A DNA stretch of 62,680 nt from positions 1 through 62,680 of the forward strand of contig JAHLFO010000015.1 of the NCBI GenBank assembly GCA_018883785.1, written 5' to 3'. Numbering within the stretch: the first letter of the stretch is position 1; each line of letters opens with the position of its first letter. Below, piece by piece: positions 26,034 to 36,070 of the stretch. This DNA comes from Candidatus Bacteroides intestinipullorum (lineage in GTDB: Bacteria > Bacteroidota > Bacteroidia > Bacteroidales > Bacteroidaceae). The notes under the pieces were generated by a model. The model did no database searches, was not told the DNA's origin, and was given only the letters and a program-made list of their open reading frames with translations. A program made the position numbers and the translations under genes.

Positions 26034-26125
26034 GTGATTAGCGGTTAGTAAACAGGCATGAAAATAGCGGTTAGTGACTCTTTTGTTCCTCACTAACCGC
26101 TAATCACTAATCACTAACTTACTAA
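26034..26125. repeat. Inverted-repeat element between convergent genes
   Basis: AGCGGTTAGTG (26066-26076) pairs with CACTAACCGCT (26091-26101) over a 14-nt T-rich loop, flanked by more copies of GTGATTAGCGGTTAGT and TAATCACTAATCACTAAC. It separates convergent cydB and the OmpA-like gene, and its words recur at 19073-19203. Confidence 0.65.
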
Positions 26126-26128
26126 CCG

Positions 26129-26818
26129 CTAACTTTGTGCCTCGGCCTCCTGGATCATCTCCTCGCTGGCATACATGTACACCTCCACGCGGCGGTTTTC
26201 GGCGGCTGTCTTGGTCTCGTCGTATTCATCGTAGGCCACGCCCTTCACTTCCTTGAACTGCTTGGGCGATACGCCACAGTCTTGCAGGTAGTTCTCCACG
26301 TTGTAGGCACGTTCTTTCGAGAACTTCAGGTTCACTTCATACGTGCCGGCCTTGTCCGTATGGCCAATGATGGCAATGTCCGTTGTGGTGTCCTCGCGCA
26401 GGATTTCGGCCAACTGGCGCAGGCTGGCCTTGGCTTCGTTGCTCAGAGCGGTGGAGTTGAAGTCGAACAGCACGTTGTCGCCGAAGGTCACCTTGACGGC
26501 AGGCAGGCCGTTGTTGTCCGTCACTTGTTCCACTTGTGCCTCTTCGATTTGGGCAGCCGCTGCCGCTTTCTTATCCATCTTCTTGCCGATGATGACGCCC
26601 GCGCCGGCACCTACCGCCGCACCGATGGCCGCGCCGATGCCTGCTCCCTTGCCTTTGCCGATTAGTCCGCCGATGATGGCGCCTGCCGTGGCACCCGACC
26701 CGCCGCCGATGATGCCGCCTTTCGCGGTGTTGTTCATGCTCTTGAAGGAGTTGCAGCCCGCCAAGAGGAGGCAGGCGCAGAGGCTTAATGCCGTAATCTT
26801 TGTCTTGTTCATATCCAT
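26129..26818 (-). CDS. OmpA-family lipoprotein with glycine-zipper segment
   Basis: 229 residues. The lipoprotein signal ends LCACLLLAGC. A glycine-zipper region follows (GGIIGGGSGATAGAIIGGLI, then GAAIGAAVGAGAGVIIGKK, residues ~35-80), and a C-terminal OmpA domain binds peptidoglycan (VLFDFNSTALSNEA, IIGHTDKAGTYEVNLKFSKE, ENRRVEVYM). It probably links outer membrane and cell wall. An alternative start two codons inside (26812) is possible. Confidence 0.9.
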   Translation of the reverse strand: MDMNKTKITALSLCACLLLAGCNSFKSMNNTAKGGIIGGGSGATAGAIIGGLIGKGKGAGIGAAIGAAVGAGAGVIIGKKMDKKAAAAAQIEEAQVEQVTDNNGLPAVKVTFGDNVLFDFNSTALSNEAKASLRQLAEILREDTTTDIAIIGHTDKAGTYEVNLKFSKERAYNVENYLQDCGVSPKQFKEVKGVAYDEYDETKTAAENRRVEVYMYASEEMIQEAEAQS

Positions 26819-26970
26819 AGTCTTTTAATTGTTCGTGCTGCAAATGTAACAATCGCTGTCCGGATATGGTTCCCTCCGCTTTGTTTTTTAGGTAAATTTG
26901 CCTATTTCCTGCGACAAATCTTCCTGAAGCCCGCAGGAAAACTTCCTTGCCCCGCGACAAAACTATAAAT

Positions 26971-27050
26971 CCAGCCTAAAGATATACATCTCCAGCCTAA
27001 AGATATATATATCCAACCTAAAGATATACATCTCTAACCTAGAGATGCAG
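26971..27050. repeat. 21-bp tandem array with AGATATACATCT dyad core
   Basis: Units start at 26971, 26992 and 27013 with a shortened fourth at 27034. The form is CCAGCCTAAAGATATACATCT; AGATATACATCT is nearly its own reverse complement. The array lies in the 422-bp gap (26819-27240) between the divergent OmpA-like and alpha-galactosidase genes. Apart from the array and promoter the gap holds no gene. Confidence 0.85.
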
Positions 27051-27197
27051 TTTTCTCCACGCCTTGAGCGTTTTTGTGGCGGCTTCCGGCGATTTTTGGC
27101 GGCTGCTTTTCCCTAAAATGGGAACATGGCGGTGCAGATTATCAGAAATGTACCATAATTTGATAAAATGGTGTCATTCTGTTTGCGATAAACCCCT

Positions 27198-27205
27198 TAC
27201 CTTTG
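27198..27205 (+). promoter_or_regulatory. -7 box of the alpha-galactosidase gene
   Basis: TACCTTTG fits TAnnTTTG, 35 bp before the ATG at 27241. No well-spaced -33 element. Confidence 0.55.
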
Positions 27206-27240
27206 CCGCAGTAAAAATCAACCTAAAAACAAACGAAACC

Positions 27241-29445
27241 ATGAACCTGAAGAAACGAATACAGACCCTCGCCGGTTTGTGCCTCCTTGCCGGGGGGCTG
27301 TTCGCTCAGAACGTGTGTGTGTCCACCCCAAAGACCTCGCTGCTGCTGTCGGCGCCCGAGGGGGGCGAGTTGCGAATCCTCTATTACGGGCAGAAGTTGT
27401 CCGATGCCGACCTCAAGACCTTCGAGGGAGAGCGTGGCATTGATGCCGCCTATCCGGTGTACGGCCTGACGTGCATCACCGAGACCGCCCTGTCCGTGCA
27501 GCACGCCGATGGCAACATGACCCTCCAGATGGCTGTGGAGAACGTCGCCACCAACACTACCGACAAGGGCACGGAGACCGTCATCCGCCTCAAGGACAAA
27601 GTCTATCCTTTCTATGTAAATGTATGCTATCGCGCCTATAACGATGTGGATATCATCGAGGCGTGGACCGAGATCACTAACGGCGAGAAGAAGCCTGTCA
27701 CGCTCAACCAGTTTGCTTCCGCCTATTTGCCTATCCGTCGCGGTGAAGTGTGGCTGAGCCATCTGCACGGCTCGTGGGCCAACGAAGGTCGCTTGGTGCA
27801 GGAACCGCTAGTGTCTGGCATGAAGGTCATCAAGAACAAGGACGGTGCGCGCAATTCGCACACCGACCATGCCGAAGTGATGTTTTCGCTGGACGGACAG
27901 CCGCGTGAGAACCAAGGACGTGTCATCGGTGCCGCGCTCTGCTACGGCGGCAATTACAAGCTGCGCATCGACACGCACGACGACGAGTACCACCACTTCT
28001 TCGCCGGCATCAACGAGGATAATTCTGCCTATCACCTGGAGAAAGGCGAGACGTTCGTCACCCCCCAATTGGCCCTGACCTATAGCGACGAAGGACTGAG
28101 CGGTGCCAGTCGCAACTTCCATCGCTGGGGACGCAAATATATGTTGGCCAATGGCGACAAGTTGCGCAAGATCCTGCTGAACAGCTGGGAAGGTGTCTAC
28201 TTTGATATCAACCAGGAAGGCATGGACCAGATGATGGCGGACATCGCCGCGATGGGTGGCGAACTGTTCGTCATGGACGATGGCTGGTTTGGCGGCAAGT
28301 ACCAGCGCAACAAGGACAACTCCTCGCTGGGCGACTGGGTGGTGGACACCCGCAAGTTGCCTGAAGGCATCGAAGGACTGCTGGCCGACGCCAAGAAGCA
28401 CGGCATCAAGTTCGGCATCTGGATTGAGCCGGAAATGACCAATACCACCAGCGAACTCTACGAGCAGCATCCCGAATGGATCATCAAGGCTCCGCAACGC
28501 GACCCCGTCCTGGGACGTGGCGGCACGCAGTTGGTGCTGGATTTGAGCAATCCTGAGGTGCAGGACTTCGTCTTTGGCGTGGTGGACAACCTGCTGGGCA
28601 AGTATCCGGAGATTGACTACATCAAGTGGGATGCCAACATGCCCATCTCCAACCACGGCTCGCAATACCTGCCTGCCGACAAGCAGAGCCACCTCTACAT
28701 CGAGTATCACCGCGGTTTCGCCAAGGTCTGCGACCGCATCCGCGCCAAGTATCCCGAACTCACCATCCAGGCATGTGCCAGCGGTGGCGGCCGTGCCAAC
28801 TGGGGCATCTTGCCGTGGTTCGACGAGTTCTGGGTGAGCGATGATACGGACGCCCTGCAGCGCGTCTACATGCAGTGGGGCACGTCCTACTTCTTCCCCG
28901 CCATCGCCATGGCTTCGCACATCAGCGCCGCGCCCAATCACCAGACCTTCCGCACCATCCCGCTGAAATATCGCATCGACGTGGCCATGAGTGGTCGCCT
29001 GGGCATGGAGATACAGCCCAAGAACATGACGGACGAGGAGAAGACCTTGTGCAAGAATGCTATCGCCGAGTACAAGCAGATCCGTCCCATCGTGCAGTTG
29101 GGCGATCTCTACCGTCTGGTGTCGCCTTACGACAAGCTGGGCCTCGCCTCGCTGATGTACGTCACGCCGGAGAAGGACAAAGCCGTCTTCTATTGGTGGA
29201 AGACCGAGCACTTCGTCAACCAGCACCTGCCGCGTGTCGTGATGGCCGGCCTCGACCCCGACAAGCTCTACAAGGTACACGAACTGAACCGCATCGACAA
29301 CGTGCCCCTCTCCTGCGAAGGCAAGGTCTACAGCGGTGCCTACCTGATGGCCAACGGACTGGAAATCCCCTACAACCACATCGTGGATTACCATAAACAG
29401 AATGACTACGCCAGCCGCGTACTCTATCTGGAAGCAGTGAAGTAA
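27241..29445 (+). CDS. Alpha-galactosidase, GH36
   Basis: 734 residues with a signal peptide (GLCLLAGGLFAQ). The N-terminal supersandwich domain leads to a (beta/alpha)8 barrel with all GH36 signatures: VMDDGWFGG, GIWIEPEMTN, the nucleophile Asp in YIKWDANMP, CASGGGRANWG and the acid/base Asp in VSDDTDALQR. It releases terminal alpha-1,6-galactose from raffinose-type oligosaccharides or galactomannans in the periplasm. The galactose genes galM-MFS-galK are elsewhere in the window, which fits use of the product. The start is the ATG before the signal peptide; an earlier in-frame codon is not needed. Confidence 0.95.
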   Translation: MNLKKRIQTLAGLCLLAGGLFAQNVCVSTPKTSLLLSAPEGGELRILYYGQKLSDADLKTFEGERGIDAAYPVYGLTCITETALSVQHADGNMTLQMAVENVATNTTDKGTETVIRLKDKVYPFYVNVCYRAYNDVDIIEAWTEITNGEKKPVTLNQFASAYLPIRRGEVWLSHLHGSWANEGRLVQEPLVSGMKVIKNKDGARNSHTDHAEVMFSLDGQPRENQGRVIGAALCYGGNYKLRIDTHDDEYHHFFAGINEDNSAYHLEKGETFVTPQLALTYSDEGLSGASRNFHRWGRKYMLANGDKLRKILLNSWEGVYFDINQEGMDQMMADIAAMGGELFVMDDGWFGGKYQRNKDNSSLGDWVVDTRKLPEGIEGLLADAKKHGIKFGIWIEPEMTNTTSELYEQHPEWIIKAPQRDPVLGRGGTQLVLDLSNPEVQDFVFGVVDNLLGKYPEIDYIKWDANMPISNHGSQYLPADKQSHLYIEYHRGFAKVCDRIRAKYPELTIQACASGGGRANWGILPWFDEFWVSDDTDALQRVYMQWGTSYFFPAIAMASHISAAPNHQTFRTIPLKYRIDVAMSGRLGMEIQPKNMTDEEKTLCKNAIAEYKQIRPIVQLGDLYRLVSPYDKLGLASLMYVTPEKDKAVFYWWKTEHFVNQHLPRVVMAGLDPDKLYKVHELNRIDNVPLSCEGKVYSGAYLMANGLEIPYNHIVDYHKQNDYASRVLYLEAVK

Positions 29446-29486
29446 ATTTGGATTTGTTTTTAATTGGTAAAAAAGATTGTTGGAAA

Positions 29487-29519
29487 GGCAGGTGCCCGTG
29501 AGGGGTGCCTGCCTTTTTT
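29487..29519 (+). terminator. Rho-independent terminator after alpha-galactosidase
   Basis: GGCAGGTGCCC pairs with GGGTGCCTGCC (including two G-T pairs) around GTGAG, followed by TTTTTT. Confidence 0.85.
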
Positions 29520-29576
29520 AGTTGTTAAAACTCCTCAAATATCCCTCGCTAATTTTAATTATAAGCCGATTTGTCG

Positions 29577-29584
29577 TACTTTTG
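29577..29584 (+). promoter_or_regulatory. -7 box upstream of the small hypothetical gene / RND operon
   Basis: TACTTTTG matches the consensus, 30 bp before the ATG at 29615. It may also serve the RND pump genes downstream. Confidence 0.5.
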
Positions 29585-29614
29585 GGACATTAAAGTTTTT
29601 CCAAACCAGTGTAA

Positions 29615-30016
29615 ATGGACAAATCTGCGGAATATCCGGTGAAGGTCAGGCGTCATTCGTTGCGCGTCCTGTGTATGTTGATGCTGGTGCTGATACACCT
29701 CGACATATACGGGGGCAGTGTGATGTCTCTTCTGGATGCTTCCCCTGCGCCTGTGGCGTGCCGACAGTCCCTTCCGGTTTCGGATGCCGGGCAGGAGGAA
29801 GCCGTCGGTGGCGCTTATGAGGAATGGGCGGATCCGGATTATCGCCGTCAGGTCTTGCGCCATTCTCATTTGTGCCGTCCTGTCTTTTATTTGCGGACTG
29901 TTCTCCCCGCCTTGCAGGAGGTGCCTTCCCGGCCCGTTCATTTCCCTCCGTTGCAGGACACGTTTTCCTATACGGATTCCGATGTGTGCCTGCTCCATTG
30001 CCTGTTGATTATTTAG
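29615..30016 (+). CDS. Hypothetical small protein upstream of the RND pump
   Basis: 133 residues; not recognised. Hydrophobic stretch LRVLCMLMLVLIHLDIYGG near the N-terminus could be a signal anchor, followed by a cysteine- and histidine-containing region and a hydrophobic C-terminus (CLLHCLLII). A -7 box stands upstream, which supports transcription, but there is no family evidence for translation. The gap 30017-30148 before the adaptor gene holds only short hairpins. Confidence 0.45.
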   Translation: MDKSAEYPVKVRRHSLRVLCMLMLVLIHLDIYGGSVMSLLDASPAPVACRQSLPVSDAGQEEAVGGAYEEWADPDYRRQVLRHSHLCRPVFYLRTVLPALQEVPSRPVHFPPLQDTFSYTDSDVCLLHCLLII

Positions 30017-30148
30017 CAGTTATCCCCCCATTGCAAGTTGACGGCCTTCTGGTAAAATGAGAAGGTCCATCATCCGTTTGTCCCCTGTCGGGACGGACTT
30101 CACGTGCATATCCATAAAATTAATCCAAACAAATATATCAGACTTTTT

Positions 30149-31300
30149 ATGAAGCTACATTCAGCAAGGAAAGCCGCATGGGCTTTCGTGGCCGTTGCCT
30201 TGGGGGCTTCGTGCCAGTCAGAGGGCGGGACAACCGTCCATCAGAGCGAGACGATTCCGGTCGTGGTCATTAACCCGACGGACATTGAGTTTCCACGTTC
30301 GTATGTGGCCGACATCCAGGCGGTGCAGTTCGTGGAAATCAAACCCAAAGTGGAAGGCTTTGTCCAGCAGGTGCTGGTGGACGAAGGCCAGTTGGTGGAG
30401 AAGGGGCAACCCTTGTTCAAGCTCAGTTCGGAGAACTATGCCGAAGCCGTGAAGGAGGCCGAGGCCAACTACCGCCAGGCGCAGGTGGAGCTGGAGATGG
30501 CCAATTACGAGGCCGACCGCGTGGGACGCCTGGTGGAGAAGGAAATCTTCTCGCCCATCCGCCTGCACCAGGTGGAGAAGGAGCGGGAAGTGGTGAGCAT
30601 GAAGGTGGAGCAGGCCAAGGCCAACTACCAGTTGGCGCAGACCAACTACGCCTATACCACCATCACCGCGCCCTTCACGGGATACATTGACCGCATCCCT
30701 TACAAGGTGGGCAGCCTGGTGAATCCGAACAGCCTGCTGACCACCGTGAGCGACATCTCGGAGGTGTTCGCATATTATAAGGTAAATGAAAGCGAATACC
30801 TGCAATGGCGCCGCGCCCAGTTGCAGGGCGACAAGAACCGCCAGTTGGACAACATCGAACTGATCCTGTCCGACGGGAGCATCCATCCCTACCGGGGCGT
30901 GCAGGAGGCCGTGGAGGGTGACTTCGAGCGCGGGACAGGCTCCATCGCCTTCCGCGTGCGTTTCCCCAATCCCGAAGGTCTGCTCAAGCATGGCGTCACC
31001 GGCAAAATCCGTATGCTCACCAGCATGGACCACATCAGCCTGATACCCCAGAAATCCACTTTCGAGATCCAGGACTTCACCTACGTGTATGTGGTCGATT
31101 CCGCCAGTGTCACCAAGGTGAGGAGCTTCACGCCCATCGAACGCTACCAGAACTATTATGTGACGCAGGATTTCGAGCCGGGCACCACCATCGTCTACGA
31201 GGGCGTGCAGACGTTGAAGGACGGCATGAAGATAAAGACCGACACCATCTCGGCCCAGGAAATGCGGGAGGAGATGAAGCTGGATAACCTGAAAAAATAA
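30149..31300 (+). CDS. RND efflux periplasmic adaptor lipoprotein (AcrA/MexA-like)
   Basis: 383 residues. The signal ends in a lipobox (VALGASC), followed by a lipoyl half-motif (VEIKPKVEGFVQQVLVDEGQLVEKGQPLFKL), a coiled coil (~residues 95-165), ITAPFTGYIDRIPYKVGSLV and a C-terminal barrel. It ties the RND inner-membrane pump to the outer-membrane channel. ATG 30149 is chosen because the signal peptide begins there. It ends 8 bp before the pump gene. Confidence 0.92.
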   Translation: MKLHSARKAAWAFVAVALGASCQSEGGTTVHQSETIPVVVINPTDIEFPRSYVADIQAVQFVEIKPKVEGFVQQVLVDEGQLVEKGQPLFKLSSENYAEAVKEAEANYRQAQVELEMANYEADRVGRLVEKEIFSPIRLHQVEKEREVVSMKVEQAKANYQLAQTNYAYTTITAPFTGYIDRIPYKVGSLVNPNSLLTTVSDISEVFAYYKVNESEYLQWRRAQLQGDKNRQLDNIELILSDGSIHPYRGVQEAVEGDFERGTGSIAFRVRFPNPEGLLKHGVTGKIRMLTSMDHISLIPQKSTFEIQDFTYVYVVDSASVTKVRSFTPIERYQNYYVTQDFEPGTTIVYEGVQTLKDGMKIKTDTISAQEMREEMKLDNLKK

Positions 31301-31308
31301 GCCGTGCC

Positions 31309-34300
31309 ATGTTCAAGTTGTTTATCAGAAGGCCGATACTTTCGGCTGTGTTGTCCGTCATCATCGTCTGCCTCGGGGCACTCTCCATCTCGTCGTTGCC
31401 CATCACGCAGTTCCCGGACATCGTGCCGCCTTCCGTGACGGTCACGGCCCGCTATACGGGTGCCAGTGCCGACGTCATGTCGAAGACCGTGGCCACCCCG
31501 CTGGAGCGTGCCATCAACGGCGTGCCCGGCATGACCTATATGACCACCGTCTGTACCAACGACGGCATGTCGCTCACCACGATTTACTTCAAGGTGGGCA
31601 CTGACCCGGACGTGGCCGCCGTGAACGTGCAAAACCGTGTGACCACCGTGCTCGACGAGTTGCCCGAAGAAGTCATCCGCGCCGGCGTGGTGACGGAAAA
31701 GGAAGTGAACAGCATGTTGATGTATCTCAACGTGTTCAGTTCGGACAGCACCCATACCGAGAAGTTTGTTTACAACTTTGCCGACATCAACATCCTGCGC
31801 GAACTGAAGCGCATCGACGGCGTGGGCCTGGTGGAAATCATGGGCAGCCGCGATTACGCCATGCGTGTCTGGCTGAATCCCACCCGCCTGGCGGCCTACA
31901 ACATGGTGCCCCAGGACGTGACGGATGCCATCCGCAGGCAGAACATCGAGGCGGCGCCGGGAAAGACCGGCATCAGCTCGGACAAGCTGCCCCAGCAGGT
32001 GCAGTACGTGTTGCAATACACCGGCAAGTTCAGCACTCCGGAAGAGTATGGCGAGATAGTGCTGAAGGCCATGCCGGACGGTTCCTTGCTGCGCCTGAAG
32101 GATGTGGCCGACATTGAGTTCGACTCGGAGGACTACAACATGATTTCCATGACGGACGGCAGTCCCTCGGCCTCCATCATGATCAAGCAGCGTCCCGGCT
32201 CCAATGCCCGCGAGGTCATCCAGAACATCAAGCAGCGCATGGAGGAAATCAAGAAGAGTAGCTTTGCGCCGGGCATGGACTATAACATCGCCTACGACGT
32301 GTCCCGTTTCCTCGACGCCTCCATCCAGTCGGTGCTCAAGACCCTTCTCGAAGCCTTCCTGCTGGTGTTTGTGGTGGTGTACATCTTCTTGCAGGATTTC
32401 CGCTCCACGCTGATTCCGGCCATTGCCGTGCCTGTGTCGCTGATAGGTACCTTCTTCTTCATGCAGATGATGGGCTTTTCCATCAACATGCTCACGCTCT
32501 TTGCCTTGGTGCTGGCCATCGGCATCGTGGTGGACAATGCCATCGTGGTGGTGGAAGCCGTCCATGTCAAGATACATCGCGACAAGATGTCGCCCTACAA
32601 GGCATCGGTGGCGGCCATCAGCGAGATTGGCGGCGCCATCATTGCCATCACGCTGGTCATGTCGGCCGTGTTCGTGCCCGTGGGCTTCATGGACGGGACG
32701 GTGGGCATCTTCTACCGCCAGTTCTCCCTCACGCTGGCCGTGGCCATCGTCATATCTGGCTTCAATGCCCTGACGCTCTCGCCCGCCTTGTGCGCCCTGC
32801 TGCTGAAGCCGTCGCGCAAAGGCGAGAAAAAGAAGAAGCGTTCCCTGATACGGCGTTTCTTCGTGTGGTACAACAAGTTCTATTTTGCTTTCGAGCGGAA
32901 GTACGAGTGGGGCATCCACAAGTACCTCAACCGGAAGTCTGTCACGTTCATCACCCTGATTGTCTTCCTGTTGGCCACTTACGGGAGCAACCTGATATTG
33001 CCCACCGGCTTCATTCCCAATGAGGACCAGGGCATGATATACATCAACGTGGATGCTCCTCCGGGAGCTACTGTGGAGCGTAGCCAGGAAGTACTGAACC
33101 AAGTGCAGGCGGCCCTCTTGCCTTTCGAGGAGATTGAGACCATCTCCACCTTGGCGGGCTACAGCCTGATGACCGAGACCGAGGGAGCCAGCTATGGCAT
33201 GGGGCATGATCAACCTGAAGCCTTGGGAAGAACGTGAGGCCAGTGTGGAGGAACTGATGCAAATCTACGCCGACCGCACGTCGGACATCAAGGATGCCGA
33301 CATCCAGTTCTTCCTGCCGCCTGCCGTGCCGGGCTTCGGCAATGCCAGCGGATTTGAATTGCGCCTGCAAGATAAAACTGCGGGTGACTTCCACGACTTC
33401 GCCGCCGTGGCCGATGAGTTGGTAGAGAGACTCAATGCCGACCCGCGCCTGCAAGGCGTCACTTCGGGTTTCAATCCCAACTTCCCCCAGTATATGCTGA
33501 AGGTGGACCTGGCCAAGGCAGCCAAGCTGGGCGTGGATCTCGACAAGTCCATGGAAACCTTGCAAGCCTACGTGGGCAGTTTCTATTCGTCCAATTTCGT
33601 GCGCTTTGGACAGATGTACAAGGTGATGATTCAGGCCTCGCCCGAATACCGCATGGCACCGGAAGACCTCTACACCTACTTCGCCAAGAACAATGAGGGC
33701 AACGTGGTGCCTTACTCCAACTTCATGACCATGGAGCGTGTGTATGGTCCCAGCCAAATCACCCGTTACAACATGTTCACCTCCGCCTTGATTACCGGTG
33801 AAGGCGAGGGCGACGTCAGCACGGGCGAGGTGATACAGGCCGTGGAGGAAATCTGCCAAGATGTCTTGCCCCGCGGCTATGACATCGAATGGTCCGGCGT
33901 GACGCGCGAGGAGAAGGAATCCGGCGGGCAGACCTTCCTGATATTCGGCATCTGCCTCTTGTTCGTCTACCTGTTGCTGGCCGCGCAGTACGAAAGCCTG
34001 TTGTTGCCCTTCCCCGTATTGCTGTCCTTGCCGGCGGGCATATTCGGCTCGTACCTCTTCCTCTACCTGGCCGGGCTGGAGAACAACATCTATGCGCAGG
34101 TGGCCTTGGTCATGCTCATCGGCCTGCTGGGCAAGAATGCCATCCTCATTGTGGAGATGGCCAACCAGTTCCGCCACCAGGGCCTGACCATCCGCGAGGC
34201 GGCCATCAAGGGCGCGCTCAGCCGTTTGCGTCCCATCCTGATGACCTCGTTCGCCTTCATCTGCGGACTTATCCCGCTGATAATGGCCTCCGGGGCGGGC

Positions 34301-34468
34301 GCGCTGGGCAACCGCTCCATCGGCACGGCTGCGGCGGGCGGCATGTTTATCGGAACCCTTGTCGGCATTTTCCTGGTGCCCGGCTTGTACTTAATCTTCG
34401 AGAGCCTTTCCGCAAGGCTTGTTAAAAACCAAAAACGTTATGACGATGAAGAAGATGATGAAGCATAG
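31309..34468 (+). pseudogene. RND efflux pump inner-membrane subunit (AcrB/HAE1), frameshifted
   Basis: The reading frame starting at 31309 encodes the first half of an AcrB-type pump and runs out as ...YGMGHDQPEALGRT. The second half continues in the +1 frame from about 33200 (MINLKPWEERE...). Removing one G from GGGG at 33201-33204 restores the expected YGMGMINLKPW and one frame of about 1052 residues, the normal size. Motifs include VVDNAIVVVEAV (TM4, Asp-Asn instead of the usual Asp-Asp) and GKNAILIVEMA (TM10 Lys). Either a real mutation, a phase-variable tract or a sequencing error; the protein family is certain. Confidence 0.9.
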
Positions 34469-35891
34469 TGTTACCTGCCTCTGTGCAGCATTTGTAAGTT
34501 TGATGTTTCTGGCCGGTTGCAAGGCTCCGGCTCTGACTGCGGACGAGCAGGTCGTCCTGCCTGACACGTATTTGTTGGAGGCGGACAGCGGCATGGTCCG
34601 CCTGTCGTGGAGGGATTTCTTCCCCGATGAGCAGTTGAAAGCTTATATTGATACGGCCTTGGCACGCAATCATTCTTTCCTGCAAGCCGTGGAGAATGTC
34701 ACCATGGCCCGTGCCCAGGTGCGGGCAGGGACAGGAGCTTTGTTGCCTGAAGTTTCTTTGGGCATTGGTGCCGGGGTGCAACGCTTCGGCGACTACACGA
34801 TGGATGGTGTGGGCAATAGCACGACCAATACTCCCGACTTGGATCCTGAGAAGCATATCCCTTCGCCCTACCGGGATTTCAACATCGGCATCGGTTTTCA
34901 ATGGGAGGCCGACATCTGGGGGAAGCTGACCCACAAGAAGAGGGCGGCTGTCTCCCGCTGGCTCAAGTCTGTGGAAGCTCAAAGGTTGGCCCGTGCCCTG
35001 CTGATTTCGGAGACCGCCGGGCTATATTATGACTTGGTGGGATTGGACCAACAATACCGTACGTTGGGCGATGCCATCGAGGATGTGCAGAATGCCTACC
35101 AACTGACCAGCGAGCTGATGAAGGAAGGCGAGGTGTCCCGCCTTTCGGTAGACCAGTTCCTCTCCACCCGTATGAGGCTGGAGGCTGAACGCTTGGCCAT
35201 CGGGCAGCAGATTGGGGAGACGGAGCGTGCTTTTGCCCTGCTCCTTGGCAAGCTGCCCTTCGAGGTGAAGCGCGCGGATTATGCCACGTTGCGGCAAGCC
35301 ATTTTCCCGGTGCAGCGGGGCATACCGGCTTCTCTGCTGGCTTTGCGTCCCGACGTGCGTGCCGCCGAGCTGGAGTTGCTCGCTGCCAAGTCCGATGTGC
35401 AGGCTGCCCGCAAGTCTTTCTTCCCCTCCTTGACCTTGGGAGGCTCTGCCGGATTCAATGCTTTCGACCTTGGCCATTGGTTCAGTTCGCCTGCCTCGGC
35501 GGTCTATAACCTGGCTACCGGGCTTACTGCCCCGATATTCCGCCGCAACGAAATCCGCACCCTGTGGGAGAACGCCAAGAGCAACCAGCGCATCGCCCTG
35601 CTCAACTACCACCATCAGGCGCTCTTGGCCTATCAGGAAGTGGTCAACCTGCTGGAAGCTACCCGTCTGACGGAGGAACGCCGCGAGCTGAAGCGCAAGG
35701 AGTGCCTGGTACACCGCCGTTCAGTGGACGATGCCAACGAACTGTTTCGCACCGGATTTGCTGGTTATCTGGAGGTATTGACGGCCAATGAGCGTCATGT
35801 GGATTGCGAGTTGGAGCAGATAGAACTGAACATCTACTATTGCAAGCTCAATGCTTGGCTCTACCGTTCGCTGGGCGGCGGGGAGTTCTGA
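34440..35891 (+). CDS. Outer-membrane efflux lipoprotein (OprM/NodT-type)
   Basis: 483 residues. The signal ends in a lipobox (AAFVSLMFLAGC). Two OEP repeats follow, with typical RND-outer-membrane-lipoprotein motifs: WRDFFPDEQLKAYIDTALARNHSF, QWEADIWGKL, ETAGLYYDLVGLDQQ and LLALRPDVRAAELEL. The ATG lies inside the pump gene's last 29 bp, so translation is coupled to it. It completes a tripartite RND efflux pump. Confidence 0.93.
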   Translation: MTMKKMMKHSVTCLCAAFVSLMFLAGCKAPALTADEQVVLPDTYLLEADSGMVRLSWRDFFPDEQLKAYIDTALARNHSFLQAVENVTMARAQVRAGTGALLPEVSLGIGAGVQRFGDYTMDGVGNSTTNTPDLDPEKHIPSPYRDFNIGIGFQWEADIWGKLTHKKRAAVSRWLKSVEAQRLARALLISETAGLYYDLVGLDQQYRTLGDAIEDVQNAYQLTSELMKEGEVSRLSVDQFLSTRMRLEAERLAIGQQIGETERAFALLLGKLPFEVKRADYATLRQAIFPVQRGIPASLLALRPDVRAAELELLAAKSDVQAARKSFFPSLTLGGSAGFNAFDLGHWFSSPASAVYNLATGLTAPIFRRNEIRTLWENAKSNQRIALLNYHHQALLAYQEVVNLLEATRLTEERRELKRKECLVHRRSVDDANELFRTGFAGYLEVLTANERHVDCELEQIELNIYYCKLNAWLYRSLGGGEF

Positions 35892-35952
35892 CGACGGTTT
35901 GCGGATAAGAGGGCATGTCAAAATAAAAAAGAAACTGACAATTTGTTATTTT

Positions 35953-36029
35953 TTTAGACGCGGATAATGCGGATTTAGCGGATTTTATGACTAAATAATC
36001 CGCACCATCCGCTAAATCCGCGTCTAAAA
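35953..36029. repeat. Large inverted repeat, GACGCGGAT/ATCCGCGTC element
   Basis: TTTTAGACGCGGAT (35953-35966) pairs exactly with ATCCGCGTCTAAAA (36016-36029); inside, GCGGATTTAGCGGATT and AATCCGC-ATCCGCTAAATCCGC continue the dyad. It lies between the RND operon and the convergent nudC. A related element is at 39526-39596. Confidence 0.85.
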
Positions 36030-36070
36030 GATTATCCTTTTCCCTTTTGACACAGCCTTATGTAAAGAGG

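Noticed and set aside
31195-33213. A 672-residue open frame on the minus strand
   Set aside because: Antisense shadow of the RND pump gene; no motifs.
31309-34468. Two separate transporter genes
   Set aside because: The halves join exactly at the expected residue when one G is removed, and together give the normal pump length.
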